Shown: positions 1-6,630 of the stretch, piece after piece | Numbering within the stretch: position 1 is the stretch's first letter | Layout: the number at the start of each line of letters is the position of its first letter | Assembly: GCA_916710115.1 (NCBI GenBank) | Contig: CAKAOY010000050.1 | Location: 1 to 8,126 of the forward strand | Direction: 5' to 3' | Length of the DNA stretch: 8,126 bases | Source of the DNA: an uncultured Bergeyella sp. | Lineage (GTDB): Bacteria; Bacteroidota; Bacteroidia; Flavobacteriales; Weeksellaceae | The notes under the pieces: model-generated | Databases searched by the model: none | Told to the model about the DNA's origin: nothing | The model's input: the letters and a program-made list of their open reading frames with translations, nothing else | Position numbers and translations under genes: made by a program

Positions 1-685
1 AAAAGAAGATATTTTGTTATTAGATAGGCTATCTTTGATAGACGGACTAAAATTCATTACCAATAAAATAGAGAATAATATTGTTTTTTCTACTTCGTTA
101 GGACAAGAAGACCAAATCATCACTGATGCTATTTTTAAAAATAATTTACCTATTGATGTATTTACATTAGATACTGGTCGACTTTTCTATGAACATTATG
201 AATTATTAGCAAAAAATAATGCTAAATACAAGATAAAAACAAAAGTATACTTTCCTGACTCTGAGGATGTAGAGAAATATGTAAGTGAAAAGGGTATCAA
301 TGCTTTTTATCATTCTGTAGAAAATCGAAAAGAATGTTGCTATATAAGAAAGGTAAAACCCCTAAATCGTGCCTTAGAAGGTGCTAAAGTATGGATAACA
401 GGACTGAGAGCAGAACAATCTGAAAACAGAGAAAATCTATCCATATTAGAGTGGGATTCACAACGACATCTCCATAAATATAATCCACTGATACACTGGA
501 CTTACCAAGAAGTTTTAGACTATATAAAGGAACATAAAATACAAGATATGCCTATACACAAACAAGGATATATAAGCGTTGGTTGCAAACCCTGCACACG
601 CCCCATAACAGAAGGTGAAAACCCACGAGCAGGCCGATGGTGGTGGGAAGAAAGCAAAAAAGAGTGCGGGCTACACACTCATTGA
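1..685 (+). CDS. cysH: Assimilatory adenylyl-sulfate (APS/PAPS) reductase, 5'-truncated by window edge
   Basis: Reduces activated sulfate (APS or PAPS) to sulfite with thioredoxin-type electron donors, a cytoplasmic step of cysteine synthesis. The reading frame stays open to the left edge (first whole codon at base 2). The TTG at 14-16 is probably not the start, and roughly 10-20 N-terminal residues should lie outside the window. Counting from that TTG, the PP-loop-like motif SLGQED is at residues 28-33 and the LDTGR motif at 52-56. A CC pair at 108-109 and CKPC at 191-194 form the four-cysteine 4Fe-4S signature. The C-terminal ECGLH holds the catalytic Cys218. The CC...CxxC set is typical of the iron-sulfur, APS-preferring group, so APS is the likelier substrate; this is family knowledge, not proof. 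The gene converges on the TSUP-type transporter gene 16 bases downstream. Its promoter and operon partners are off-window. Confidence 0.93.
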   Translation, partial: KEDILLLDRLSLIDGLKFITNKIENNIVFSTSLGQEDQIITDAIFKNNLPIDVFTLDTGRLFYEHYELLAKNNAKYKIKTKVYFPDSEDVEKYVSEKGINAFYHSVENRKECCYIRKVKPLNRALEGAKVWITGLRAEQSENRENLSILEWDSQRHLHKYNPLIHWTYQEVLDYIKEHKIQDMPIHKQGYISVGCKPCTRPITEGENPRAGRWWWEESKKECGLHTH

Positions 686-701
686 AAATCTATAAAATTA
701 T

Positions 702-2045
702 TTAAGAAAATATGGCTTTTATCAAGGTGACGCTACTGAGTATTATCACCATAATACTGATAATTATCGTCATTTTTTTAATTGGTAATTTTGCAGTAAG
801 CATCGCCGAAAAAGGTGCTGTAATCACCCCTCCAAAGAGCAAGCCTAATATAATGTTCCAATGCTGAGTTCCTAGGGTAAATACAAATGTAATAGCACTT
901 GTCGTGGTAAGAAGAAATTTCAGAAAGGTAGAACTCCCTACTACATATCTGGGAGTTCGCCCATCCTTAATGAGCGACCCTGTAACTAATGGTCCCCAAC
1001 CGCCTCCTGCAAAAGAATCTAAAAAACCACCCAAAAGCCCTAAAAATGGAATATTACTCCTCTTACGATTGATATTTTCAGTCATTTTTTTATGTCCTAA
1101 TAGCGTCTTAACAAAAATATTAACCCCAATAAATAAGGTGTATACCGAAAGTATAGGCTTCATAATTCGCCCATACTCTTTATCGATAAAGTATAAGGAA
1201 AAAGACCCAACTAATGCCCCTAAAATAGCATATGGAGCAAGAGCTTTCACCAATCTAAAATTGATATTTCTTAACTTATAATGACTTCCCGTACCCGCCA
1301 AAGTTGTAAAAGTCTGAGCCGAATGGATACTCGCACTCACCACAGCAGGCGTCTGTCCCAAGAATAACAAAACAGCTGTACAAATAGTTCCATAACCCAT
1401 ACCCATAGACCCTGCTATCATCTCCGCTACAAAACCCAAAAGGAGCATCCAATAAAAAATACCATTGTCTCTTCCTAAAAACTGGCGAATCTCAGGGTAA
1501 AGGTCAAATTCATAAGTGGTAAGAAAAAACAATCCGACAAATACCAAAATCCCTATCAAAGCAAGATACATTGTTGCTTGGATTTTTGCCATTCTTGTAT
1601 ATTTTGTCATATACTCCAATGCATCATATGGGTCTTGATAATTTCTCGTAGCAGGAAAAAAATTATTGAGCTTATTGAGGATTAATTTCTCCTTAATATC
1701 TGTATTTTCTTCTTTGGAAACCTCATCTACAATGATTATTTTATGCTTTTTAGCCTGCTGAATAGCAGAAATCCTATCCGTAGCATCTTCCGTAAGGATA
1801 TAGGCAATATGAGCCTTCTCAAAATCAGAATCCTCCACCTTGCGAATATGCAAAAGTGTATTGGGATTCTCCTCAGTGAAATTCATAAGTTCTTCATTTA
1901 CAGTATTTATAAAAATATCTATAGACTCCAAATCCTTATCATACAATCGTTGTAATTCTTGTAAAATAAGATTAGTATCCCCCATCAATAGGACTTTAAG
2001 ATATTTTGCTTTTAATAAATAAGATACTTTTTGCTTTTCTGACAT
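702..2045 (-). CDS. TSUP (TauE/SafE) family transporter with N-terminal siroheme-synthase-like domain
   Basis: Inner-membrane transporter of the TauE/SafE family, whose members move sulfite, sulfonates or other small sulfur anions. From ATG 2045 the protein has 447 residues. I number from the in-frame TTG at 2066, so this ATG is residue 8. Residues 15-140 look like the dehydrogenase domain of siroheme synthases (CysG/Met8). There is a hydrophobic strand LKVLLMGD, an IIVD motif at 111-114 matching the position of the CysG catalytic Asp, and FFPA at 136-139. The glycine-rich NAD loop is degenerate (MGDTN instead of GGGxV), so enzymatic activity is doubtful. From about 162 on there are some 8-9 membrane segments. 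They include the two family repeats, GSMGMGYG near 219-226 and AGGGWGPL near 353-360. Convergence with cysH suggests a role in sulfite or sulfate handling (inference). The TTG start is rejected because the predicted transcription start falls on it. Confidence 0.85.
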   Translation of the reverse strand: MSEKQKVSYLLKAKYLKVLLMGDTNLILQELQRLYDKDLESIDIFINTVNEELMNFTEENPNTLLHIRKVEDSDFEKAHIAYILTEDATDRISAIQQAKKHKIIIVDEVSKEENTDIKEKLILNKLNNFFPATRNYQDPYDALEYMTKYTRMAKIQATMYLALIGILVFVGLFFLTTYEFDLYPEIRQFLGRDNGIFYWMLLLGFVAEMIAGSMGMGYGTICTAVLLFLGQTPAVVSASIHSAQTFTTLAGTGSHYKLRNINFRLVKALAPYAILGALVGSFSLYFIDKEYGRIMKPILSVYTLFIGVNIFVKTLLGHKKMTENINRKRSNIPFLGLLGGFLDSFAGGGWGPLVTGSLIKDGRTPRYVVGSSTFLKFLLTTTSAITFVFTLGTQHWNIILGLLFGGVITAPFSAMLTAKLPIKKMTIIISIMVIILSSVTLIKAIFS

Positions 2046-2070
2046 AAGTTCTCTGAGTTTTTCCAAACTA

Positions 2071-2078
2071 CAAAAATA
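2071..2078 (-). promoter_or_regulatory. Predicted Bacteroidota -7 element for the TSUP-type transporter gene
   Basis: On the minus strand this reads TATTTTTG, matching the Bacteroidota consensus TAnnTTTG. Transcription would start a few bases downstream, near 2064-2067, giving a leader of about 20 bases before ATG 2045. No clear TTTG -33 box is visible at the usual 19-base spacing. Confidence 0.5.
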
Positions 2079-2128
2079 AAAAAATCTTTCTATTTAAGTT
2101 AAAAATTCTATGTTTCTTAAAAATCTCA

Positions 2129-2136
2129 TATCTTTG
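2129..2136 (+). promoter_or_regulatory. Predicted Bacteroidota -7 element for the AraC-family gene
   Basis: TATCTTTG matches TAnnTTTG and lies 20 bases before the ATG at 2157, giving a leader of about 15-17 bases that is A-rich and lacks a Shine-Dalgarno sequence. No good TTTG box is found at -33, so the promoter may be weak or need an activator. Confidence 0.55.
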
Positions 2137-2156
2137 CACAAAAAAAACTAAATATT

Positions 2157-2972
2157 ATGATAATAGAACGAATAAAGTCATCTCATTCTTTACTTAATGA
2201 GCTTAGCGAACCATTCTATATCATTTTAACCTTTGAGGGAGAGGTATCATTTTCTGTAGATTATACAGATTACGAGTGCAATGGAAAAGTTTTACTTTTT
2301 CTATCTCCTTTCCAAATATTGCATTGGCAATATCCTGATAATGTTAATATTAATATCGTAAAATTTCACGGAGATTTCTACTGCATAGAGCATCATAAAA
2401 AAGAAGTTGCGTGTAACGGTGTTTTGTTCAATAATATATACCAACAGCCATTCGTCTTGGTAGAAGACCATATATTCTATGAAATCAATGATATTATCCA
2501 TAAAATCCAAAATATTAAGGATAAAGATAATCATCTAAACACCTCTATTCTAAAATCTTATCTACAACTTATCTTAGCATTGAGTAGCAAGGAAAAACAA
2601 GGACAAAACATCCCCGCCCAAGTGGAAAATATCCAAATGGACAATATTTTGTATTTCCAAAAGTTATTAGAAAAAAACTTCATTCAAAACAAGGAAGTAG
2701 CCTTCTATGCCGAACAATTTGGTCTGACAACGAATGCTTTTTCAAAAAAAATAAAAAAACATTTTGGTAAATCACCAACAAAACTTATCCAAGAGCGAAC
2801 AATTTTAGAGGCTAAAAAGCTACTACACCTCACCTTCAAACCCATAAAAGAAGTTGCAGGAGCCCTTAATTTTGAGGACGAATTCTATTTCAGTAGATAT
2901 TTTAAAAAAGAGGTTGGGGTATCACCAAAAAAATTCCGTGAAGAAGTTGGTGTAGCCTTTATCGCTAAATAA
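2157..2972 (+). CDS. AraC-family transcriptional regulator
   Basis: DNA-binding transcription factor of 271 residues. The C-terminal third carries the two helix-turn-helix units of the AraC/XylS family. The first is around residues 178-207 (EVAFYAEQFGLTTNAFSKKI, then HFGKSP). The second is around 229-260 (PIKEVAGALNFEDEFYFSRY, then the family signature end FKKEVGVSPKKF). The N-terminal 140 residues are strand-rich and probably form a cupin-like sensing domain (residues 20-110), but no ligand can be read from it. Length is normal for the family. The ATG is preceded by a TAnnTTTG promoter element at a suitable distance. It is divergent from the TSUP-type transporter gene, so it may control that gene or itself (inference). 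The stop codon overlaps the A-run that forms part of the downstream terminator. Confidence 0.93.
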   Translation: MIIERIKSSHSLLNELSEPFYIILTFEGEVSFSVDYTDYECNGKVLLFLSPFQILHWQYPDNVNINIVKFHGDFYCIEHHKKEVACNGVLFNNIYQQPFVLVEDHIFYEINDIIHKIQNIKDKDNHLNTSILKSYLQLILALSSKEKQGQNIPAQVENIQMDNILYFQKLLEKNFIQNKEVAFYAEQFGLTTNAFSKKIKKHFGKSPTKLIQERTILEAKKLLHLTFKPIKEVAGALNFEDEFYFSRYFKKEVGVSPKKFREEVGVAFIAK

Positions 2973-3004
2973 AAAAACTTTGCCGAATATATTTCAGCAA
3001 AGTT
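2971..3004 (-). terminator. Rho-independent terminator for rimO, also at the 3' end of the AraC-family gene
   Basis: An 8-bp stem AACTTTGC (2976-2983) pairs with GCAAAGTT (2997-3004). A further inner GAA/TTC pairing (2985-2987 with 2993-2995) closes a 5-base TATAT loop. Read on the minus strand the hairpin runs straight into seven T residues (bases 2977-2971), the classic arrangement, 23 bases after the rimO stop. On the plus strand it follows the AraC-family stop with an AT-rich but poor T-tract, so it may also work rightward less efficiently. Confidence 0.75.
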
Positions 3005-3026
3005 ATATTATAATTATTAGTATCGT

Positions 3027-4331
3027 TTAAATTAATTCTCCATACAAATCAAATTCGTCGGCAGAGATAATCTTTACATCGGTAAATTCTCCAATTGGAA
3101 TATAGGTATTTTCAGCTCTTACCAATACAGTATTATCCACATCTGGGGAATCATACTCTGTTCGTCCTACGAAATAATTTCCTTCTTTTCTATCAAATAA
3201 ACAACGAAACACCTTACCTATTTTCTCTTGATTCTTCTCCCAAGAAATTTGTGATTGTATCTCCATAATCTCTGATACTCGTGCCTCTTTCACCTCCTGC
3301 GGAATGGAATCTTCCAACTCAAAGGCAGTGGTATTCTCTTCGTGAGAGTAAGTAAAACAGCCTAATCTATCAAATCTCTGCTCTCTCACCCATTGTTTCA
3401 GGGCTTCAAATTTTTCTTCTGTCTCACCTGGGAACCCTACAATTAGAGTGGTTCTTATGGCCATATTAGGGACATTATTTCGGAATTTCTCTAATAGAAC
3501 ATTAGTCTTTTCATAGGTTGTTCCTCGTTTCATTGCTTGGAGTATTTCCGTATCTATGTGTTGTAGAGGTATATCTATATAGTTACAAACTTTCGGTTCG
3601 GTTTTTATTACTTCTAAAACATCTTCTGGAAATCCAGTTGGGAAAGCATAATGCAATCTAATCCACTCTATACCATCTACTTTTACTAATTCTTTAAGCA
3701 AATCTGCTAAGGCTCTTTTCTTGTAAATATCAAGCCCATAATAAGTTAAATCTTGGGCAATCAATATCAGTTCTTTTGTTCCTTTTTTAGCCAAATTATG
3801 AGCTTCCTGTACTAATTTTTCGATAGGCTGAGAGGTATGGCTTCCTCTCATAATAGGAATAGCACAGAACGAACAAGGCCTATCACAACCTTCGGAAACC
3901 TTCAAATAGGCGTAGTGTCGCGGTGTAGTAGTGAGTCTCTCTCCCACCAACTCGTGTTTATAATCAGCACCGAGATGTTTCAGTAAAATAGGCATATCTT
4001 TCGTACCAAAATATTCATCTACATCAGGAATTTCTTTTACTAAATCAGCTTTATATCGTTCAGAAAGACATCCCATTACATAGACTTTTTCTACTTCACC
4101 TCGTTTTTTTGCTTCAATATAATCCAATATAGTATTCACGGACTCTTCCTTTGCTACATCAATAAACCCGCAAGTATTAATTACGATAATATCGCCTGAC
4201 TTTCCTTCGTGGGTTACATTTCTTCCATTGGCTTTAAGTTGCCCCATCAAAACCTCCGAATCCACAATATTTTTAGAGCAACCCAGAGTTACGATATTTA
4301 TTTTCTTTTTTCCAACTGATTTTGTTCTCAT
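3027..4331 (-). CDS. rimO: Ribosomal protein S12 methylthiotransferase RimO
   Basis: Radical-SAM enzyme that adds a methylthio group to the beta carbon of a conserved aspartate in ribosomal protein S12. The 434 residues are close to the E. coli length. The N-terminal UPF0004 domain carries the three cysteines of the auxiliary 4Fe-4S cluster: C18 in LGCSKN, C54 in NTCGF and C88 in MGCLS. The radical-SAM CxxxCxxC motif is at C149, C153 and C156 (GCDRPCSFCAIP, then MRG). A TRAM-type RNA/protein-binding domain occupies about 370-434. LGCSKNIVDSE and CSFCAIP favour RimO over its tRNA-modifying relative MiaB. The start is an ATG with a TAnnTTTG element 17 bases upstream. It lies 76 bases downstream of recG on the same strand with no clear terminator between, so read-through from recG is possible in addition to its own promoter. 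Confidence 0.96.
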   Translation of the reverse strand: MRTKSVGKKKINIVTLGCSKNIVDSEVLMGQLKANGRNVTHEGKSGDIIVINTCGFIDVAKEESVNTILDYIEAKKRGEVEKVYVMGCLSERYKADLVKEIPDVDEYFGTKDMPILLKHLGADYKHELVGERLTTTPRHYAYLKVSEGCDRPCSFCAIPIMRGSHTSQPIEKLVQEAHNLAKKGTKELILIAQDLTYYGLDIYKKRALADLLKELVKVDGIEWIRLHYAFPTGFPEDVLEVIKTEPKVCNYIDIPLQHIDTEILQAMKRGTTYEKTNVLLEKFRNNVPNMAIRTTLIVGFPGETEEKFEALKQWVREQRFDRLGCFTYSHEENTTAFELEDSIPQEVKEARVSEIMEIQSQISWEKNQEKIGKVFRCLFDRKEGNYFVGRTEYDSPDVDNTVLVRAENTYIPIGEFTDVKIISADEFDLYGELI

Positions 4332-4347
4332 TATCTAAATTTTGATG

Positions 4348-4355
4348 CAAATGTA
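4348..4355 (-). promoter_or_regulatory. Predicted Bacteroidota -7 element for rimO
   Basis: On the minus strand this reads TACATTTG, a match to TAnnTTTG. The predicted start is about 4341-4344, leaving a leader of only about 10-13 bases before the rimO ATG. No TTTG is seen at the -33 spacing. It sits in the 76-base gap after recG, so rimO need not depend on the recG promoter. Confidence 0.5.
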
Positions 4356-4407
4356 ATGATAATGAATTTATAGTCATTCTTAATTACCAACCTCATCTAA
4401 TATTCAA

Positions 4408-6495
4408 CTATGAAATTTTGCTCCACTTCTGTTGTTTATTAAAATTTTTGAGGTAATAATTTCTTACCATTTGATACTGTTGTGCTGTGAGTTGCGGATC
4501 TACCGAAAGTATTCTATCTACAATTTTTTTTGAAGTTTGGATAATGTCAGCATCGGCTACCAAGTCTAATTTTTTGAAATCCACCACTCCACTTTGTTGT
4601 GTCCCCAATATATCACCAGGTCCTCTAAGTTGCATATCCACTTCGGAGATTTTAAAGCCGTCATTAGTATCACACATTGTTTTTATCCGTTTTCGTCCAT
4701 CTGATGTTAATTTATCAGAAGTCATTAATATACAGTAACTTTGCTCGGCTCCTCGCCCCACTCTTCCTCTTAATTGATGCAGTTGAGACAAACCAAACCT
4801 CTCGGAGTTTTCAATAATCATCACAGATGCATTAGGTACATTCACACCGACCTCTATCACAGTAGTTGCTACCATAATTTGAGCTTTTCCAGAAGCAAAA
4901 TACTGCATATTGGCATCTTTCTCCGAAGGTTTCATTTTGCCATTAACCATTGTAACATTATATTCGGAGAAGAATTCCGAAACATTCTCTAAACCAGCCA
5001 TTAAGTTATGTAAATCCAATGTCTCGGACTCCTCAATGAGTGGATAAACGAAATAAATCTGCCGACCTTTTCGAAGTTCCTCTCTTGCAAATTGAAATAC
5101 CGATAACCTATCCTTCTCTCTCCTATGAGCAGTGATAATGGGTTTTCTACCAAGAGGTAATTCGTCTATCACGGAAACCTCCAAATCGGAATAAAAACTC
5201 ATTGCCAATGTCCGCGGAATAGGCGTAGCCGTCATTACCAAAATATGCGGTGGAGGAGTATTTTTACTCCAAAGTTTTGCCCGTTGTGCCACTCCGAAAC
5301 GATGTTGCTCATCAATGATTGCTAAACCTAAATTTTTAAACTTTACGACATCTTCCAAAACGGCATGAGTCCCCACCAAAATAGACAATTCCCCTGAAAC
5401 CAGCCCCTCGTGTATTACTCGTCGTTCCTTCGTTCGTGTAGAGCCCGTGAGTAGTTTCACCTGCAAATTAGTATTCTGCAACAACTCAACTATTCCATTA
5501 AAATGTTGCTGAGCCAATATTTCGGTAGGAGCCATTAGCACTGCTTGAAAGCCATTATCAATTGCTATGAGCATTGATAAGAGAGCTACCATCGTCTTCC
5601 CTGAGCCTACATCGCCTTGCAACAGTCTATTCATTTGGATGGGCTTTTTCATATCACTTCGGATTTCTTTCAAAACGCGTTTTTGGGCATTCGTGAGTTC
5701 AAAAGGAATATGATTTTTATAAAAATTATTAAAATTATCACCTACCAGAGGAAACGAATTCCCGATGGCAGTCGTCTGATGTCGATGTTTTTTTAAGGCA
5801 TACCCCAACTGAAAAAAAAAGGCTTCCTCAAATTTTAGTCTTCGTTCAGCATGGGCAAAAAATTCCATATCTTTTGGGAAATGGATATTGATATAGGTAT
5901 TTTGGCGAGACATCAGATGCAGAGTCTTCATCAACTCCGTTGGCAAATTTTCCTCAATAAGAACAGGAATTTCTTTACAAATATTTTTCAATACACCTTG
6001 AAAAAACTTCTGCCCCATACCTCTTTTTGTAAGTTTTTCCGAACTGGGATAGATAGGGCTTAGCCTCATTTCATCTTCTTGTTTATCAGCAATTTCTATC
6101 TCGGGATGAGGCATCGAGAAAACACCATTAAAATAATTAATTCTACCGAAGATATACACCTCTCTTTGGATTGGGAGCTGTTCTTTAAGCCATTGAGAAT
6201 ATTTGAACCATACCAAATCCATCGTATGATTCCCATCAGAAAATTTTGCCATCAGCCTTGCCGTTTTTCCTGAACCCACCTCATTTAGTGCTAAAATTTT
6301 TCCCTTTAATTGTACTTCTAATAACTCATTAGGTTGCAAATCGATGATACGATAGACTTTACTCTTGTCTAAATAACGAATCGGGAAGAAATTCAAAAAA
6401 TCTTCTACTATACTAATATTCAATACTGATTTTATGATTTTTGCCCTCTCTGGACCTATATTCTTTAAATATTCTATCGGTGTATTTAGTTGCAT
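4408..6495 (-). CDS. recG: ATP-dependent DNA helicase RecG
   Basis: Superfamily 2 double-stranded DNA translocase that remodels stalled replication forks and branch-migrates Holliday junctions. The length of 695 residues is essentially that of E. coli RecG. The N-terminal wedge/OB-fold region covers about 1-140 with the early [14 protein letters not shown] typical of the family. The helicase motifs are in order and intact: Walker A GDVGSGKT (294-301), APTEIL (322-327), DEQH with the RecG-specific extension RFG (395-401), TATPIPRT (422-429), [13 protein letters not shown] (544-556) and QLRGRVGRG (574-582). The TRG-region sequence [16 protein letters not shown] is at 621-636. The ATG is the only start that keeps the conserved N-terminus, and the promoter lies directly on it. 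The gene diverges from the POT transporter and precedes rimO; the recG-rimO pairing suggests no shared function. Confidence 0.97.
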   Translation of the reverse strand: MQLNTPIEYLKNIGPERAKIIKSVLNISIVEDFLNFFPIRYLDKSKVYRIIDLQPNELLEVQLKGKILALNEVGSGKTARLMAKFSDGNHTMDLVWFKYSQWLKEQLPIQREVYIFGRINYFNGVFSMPHPEIEIADKQEDEMRLSPIYPSSEKLTKRGMGQKFFQGVLKNICKEIPVLIEENLPTELMKTLHLMSRQNTYINIHFPKDMEFFAHAERRLKFEEAFFFQLGYALKKHRHQTTAIGNSFPLVGDNFNNFYKNHIPFELTNAQKRVLKEIRSDMKKPIQMNRLLQGDVGSGKTMVALLSMLIAIDNGFQAVLMAPTEILAQQHFNGIVELLQNTNLQVKLLTGSTRTKERRVIHEGLVSGELSILVGTHAVLEDVVKFKNLGLAIIDEQHRFGVAQRAKLWSKNTPPPHILVMTATPIPRTLAMSFYSDLEVSVIDELPLGRKPIITAHRREKDRLSVFQFAREELRKGRQIYFVYPLIEESETLDLHNLMAGLENVSEFFSEYNVTMVNGKMKPSEKDANMQYFASGKAQIMVATTVIEVGVNVPNASVMIIENSERFGLSQLHQLRGRVGRGAEQSYCILMTSDKLTSDGRKRIKTMCDTNDGFKISEVDMQLRGPGDILGTQQSGVVDFKKLDLVADADIIQTSKKIVDRILSVDPQLTAQQYQMVRNYYLKNFNKQQKWSKIS

Positions 6496-6499
6496 ACCG

Positions 6500-6530
6500 C
6501 AAAATTAATAGTTTTTTAATGTTCAACAAA
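6500..6530 (-). promoter_or_regulatory. Full Bacteroidota promoter (-33/-7) for recG
   Basis: On the minus strand TTTG (6530-6527) is followed by exactly 19 bases and then TAATTTTG (6507-6500), a complete match to the TTTG-N19-TAnnTTTG consensus. The -7 box ends four bases before the recG ATG (6495), so the transcript should start on or next to the start codon. Confidence 0.7.
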
Positions 6531-6593
6531 TTAATACTCTAAAAGTGATTCACAATTTTTTATTTTTTTTATCGTTATATTATCCGAAAATAT

Positions 6594-6601
6594 TATATTT
6601 G
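6594..6601 (+). promoter_or_regulatory. Predicted Bacteroidota -7 element for the POT transporter gene
   Basis: TATATTTG matches TAnnTTTG and ends 29 bases before the ATG at 6631. The leader would be about 25 bases, A-rich and without a Shine-Dalgarno sequence. The -33 position has no TTTG; a T-rich run occupies the upstream region. Confidence 0.55.
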
Positions 6602-6630
6602 CCACTAATTAATCAAAAAAAATAGAAATA

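Noticed and set aside
14..16. TTG as the real start of cysH
   Set aside because: The frame is open to the window edge and the family normally has more residues before the PP-loop motif, so the gene most likely begins outside the window.
904..1281. Rightward open frame of 125 residues opposite the transporter gene
   Set aside because: It is the complement of TSUP membrane-helix codons, has no promoter element or family resemblance, and its composition is that of an antisense shadow.
4361..4380. Possible terminator between recG and rimO (AATGA/TCATT inverted repeat)
   Set aside because: The stem is only five A/T-rich pairs with an 8-base loop and no T-run, so it is too weak to call.
4487..4992. 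Rightward open frames opposite recG
   Set aside because: They lie fully inside recG, whose helicase motifs are intact through this region; none resembles a known protein.
6262..6276. A second GSGKT in RecG (residues 74-78) resembling a Walker A motif
   Set aside because: It sits in the N-terminal OB/wedge region with no hydrophobic strand before it; the true Walker A is at residues 294-301.
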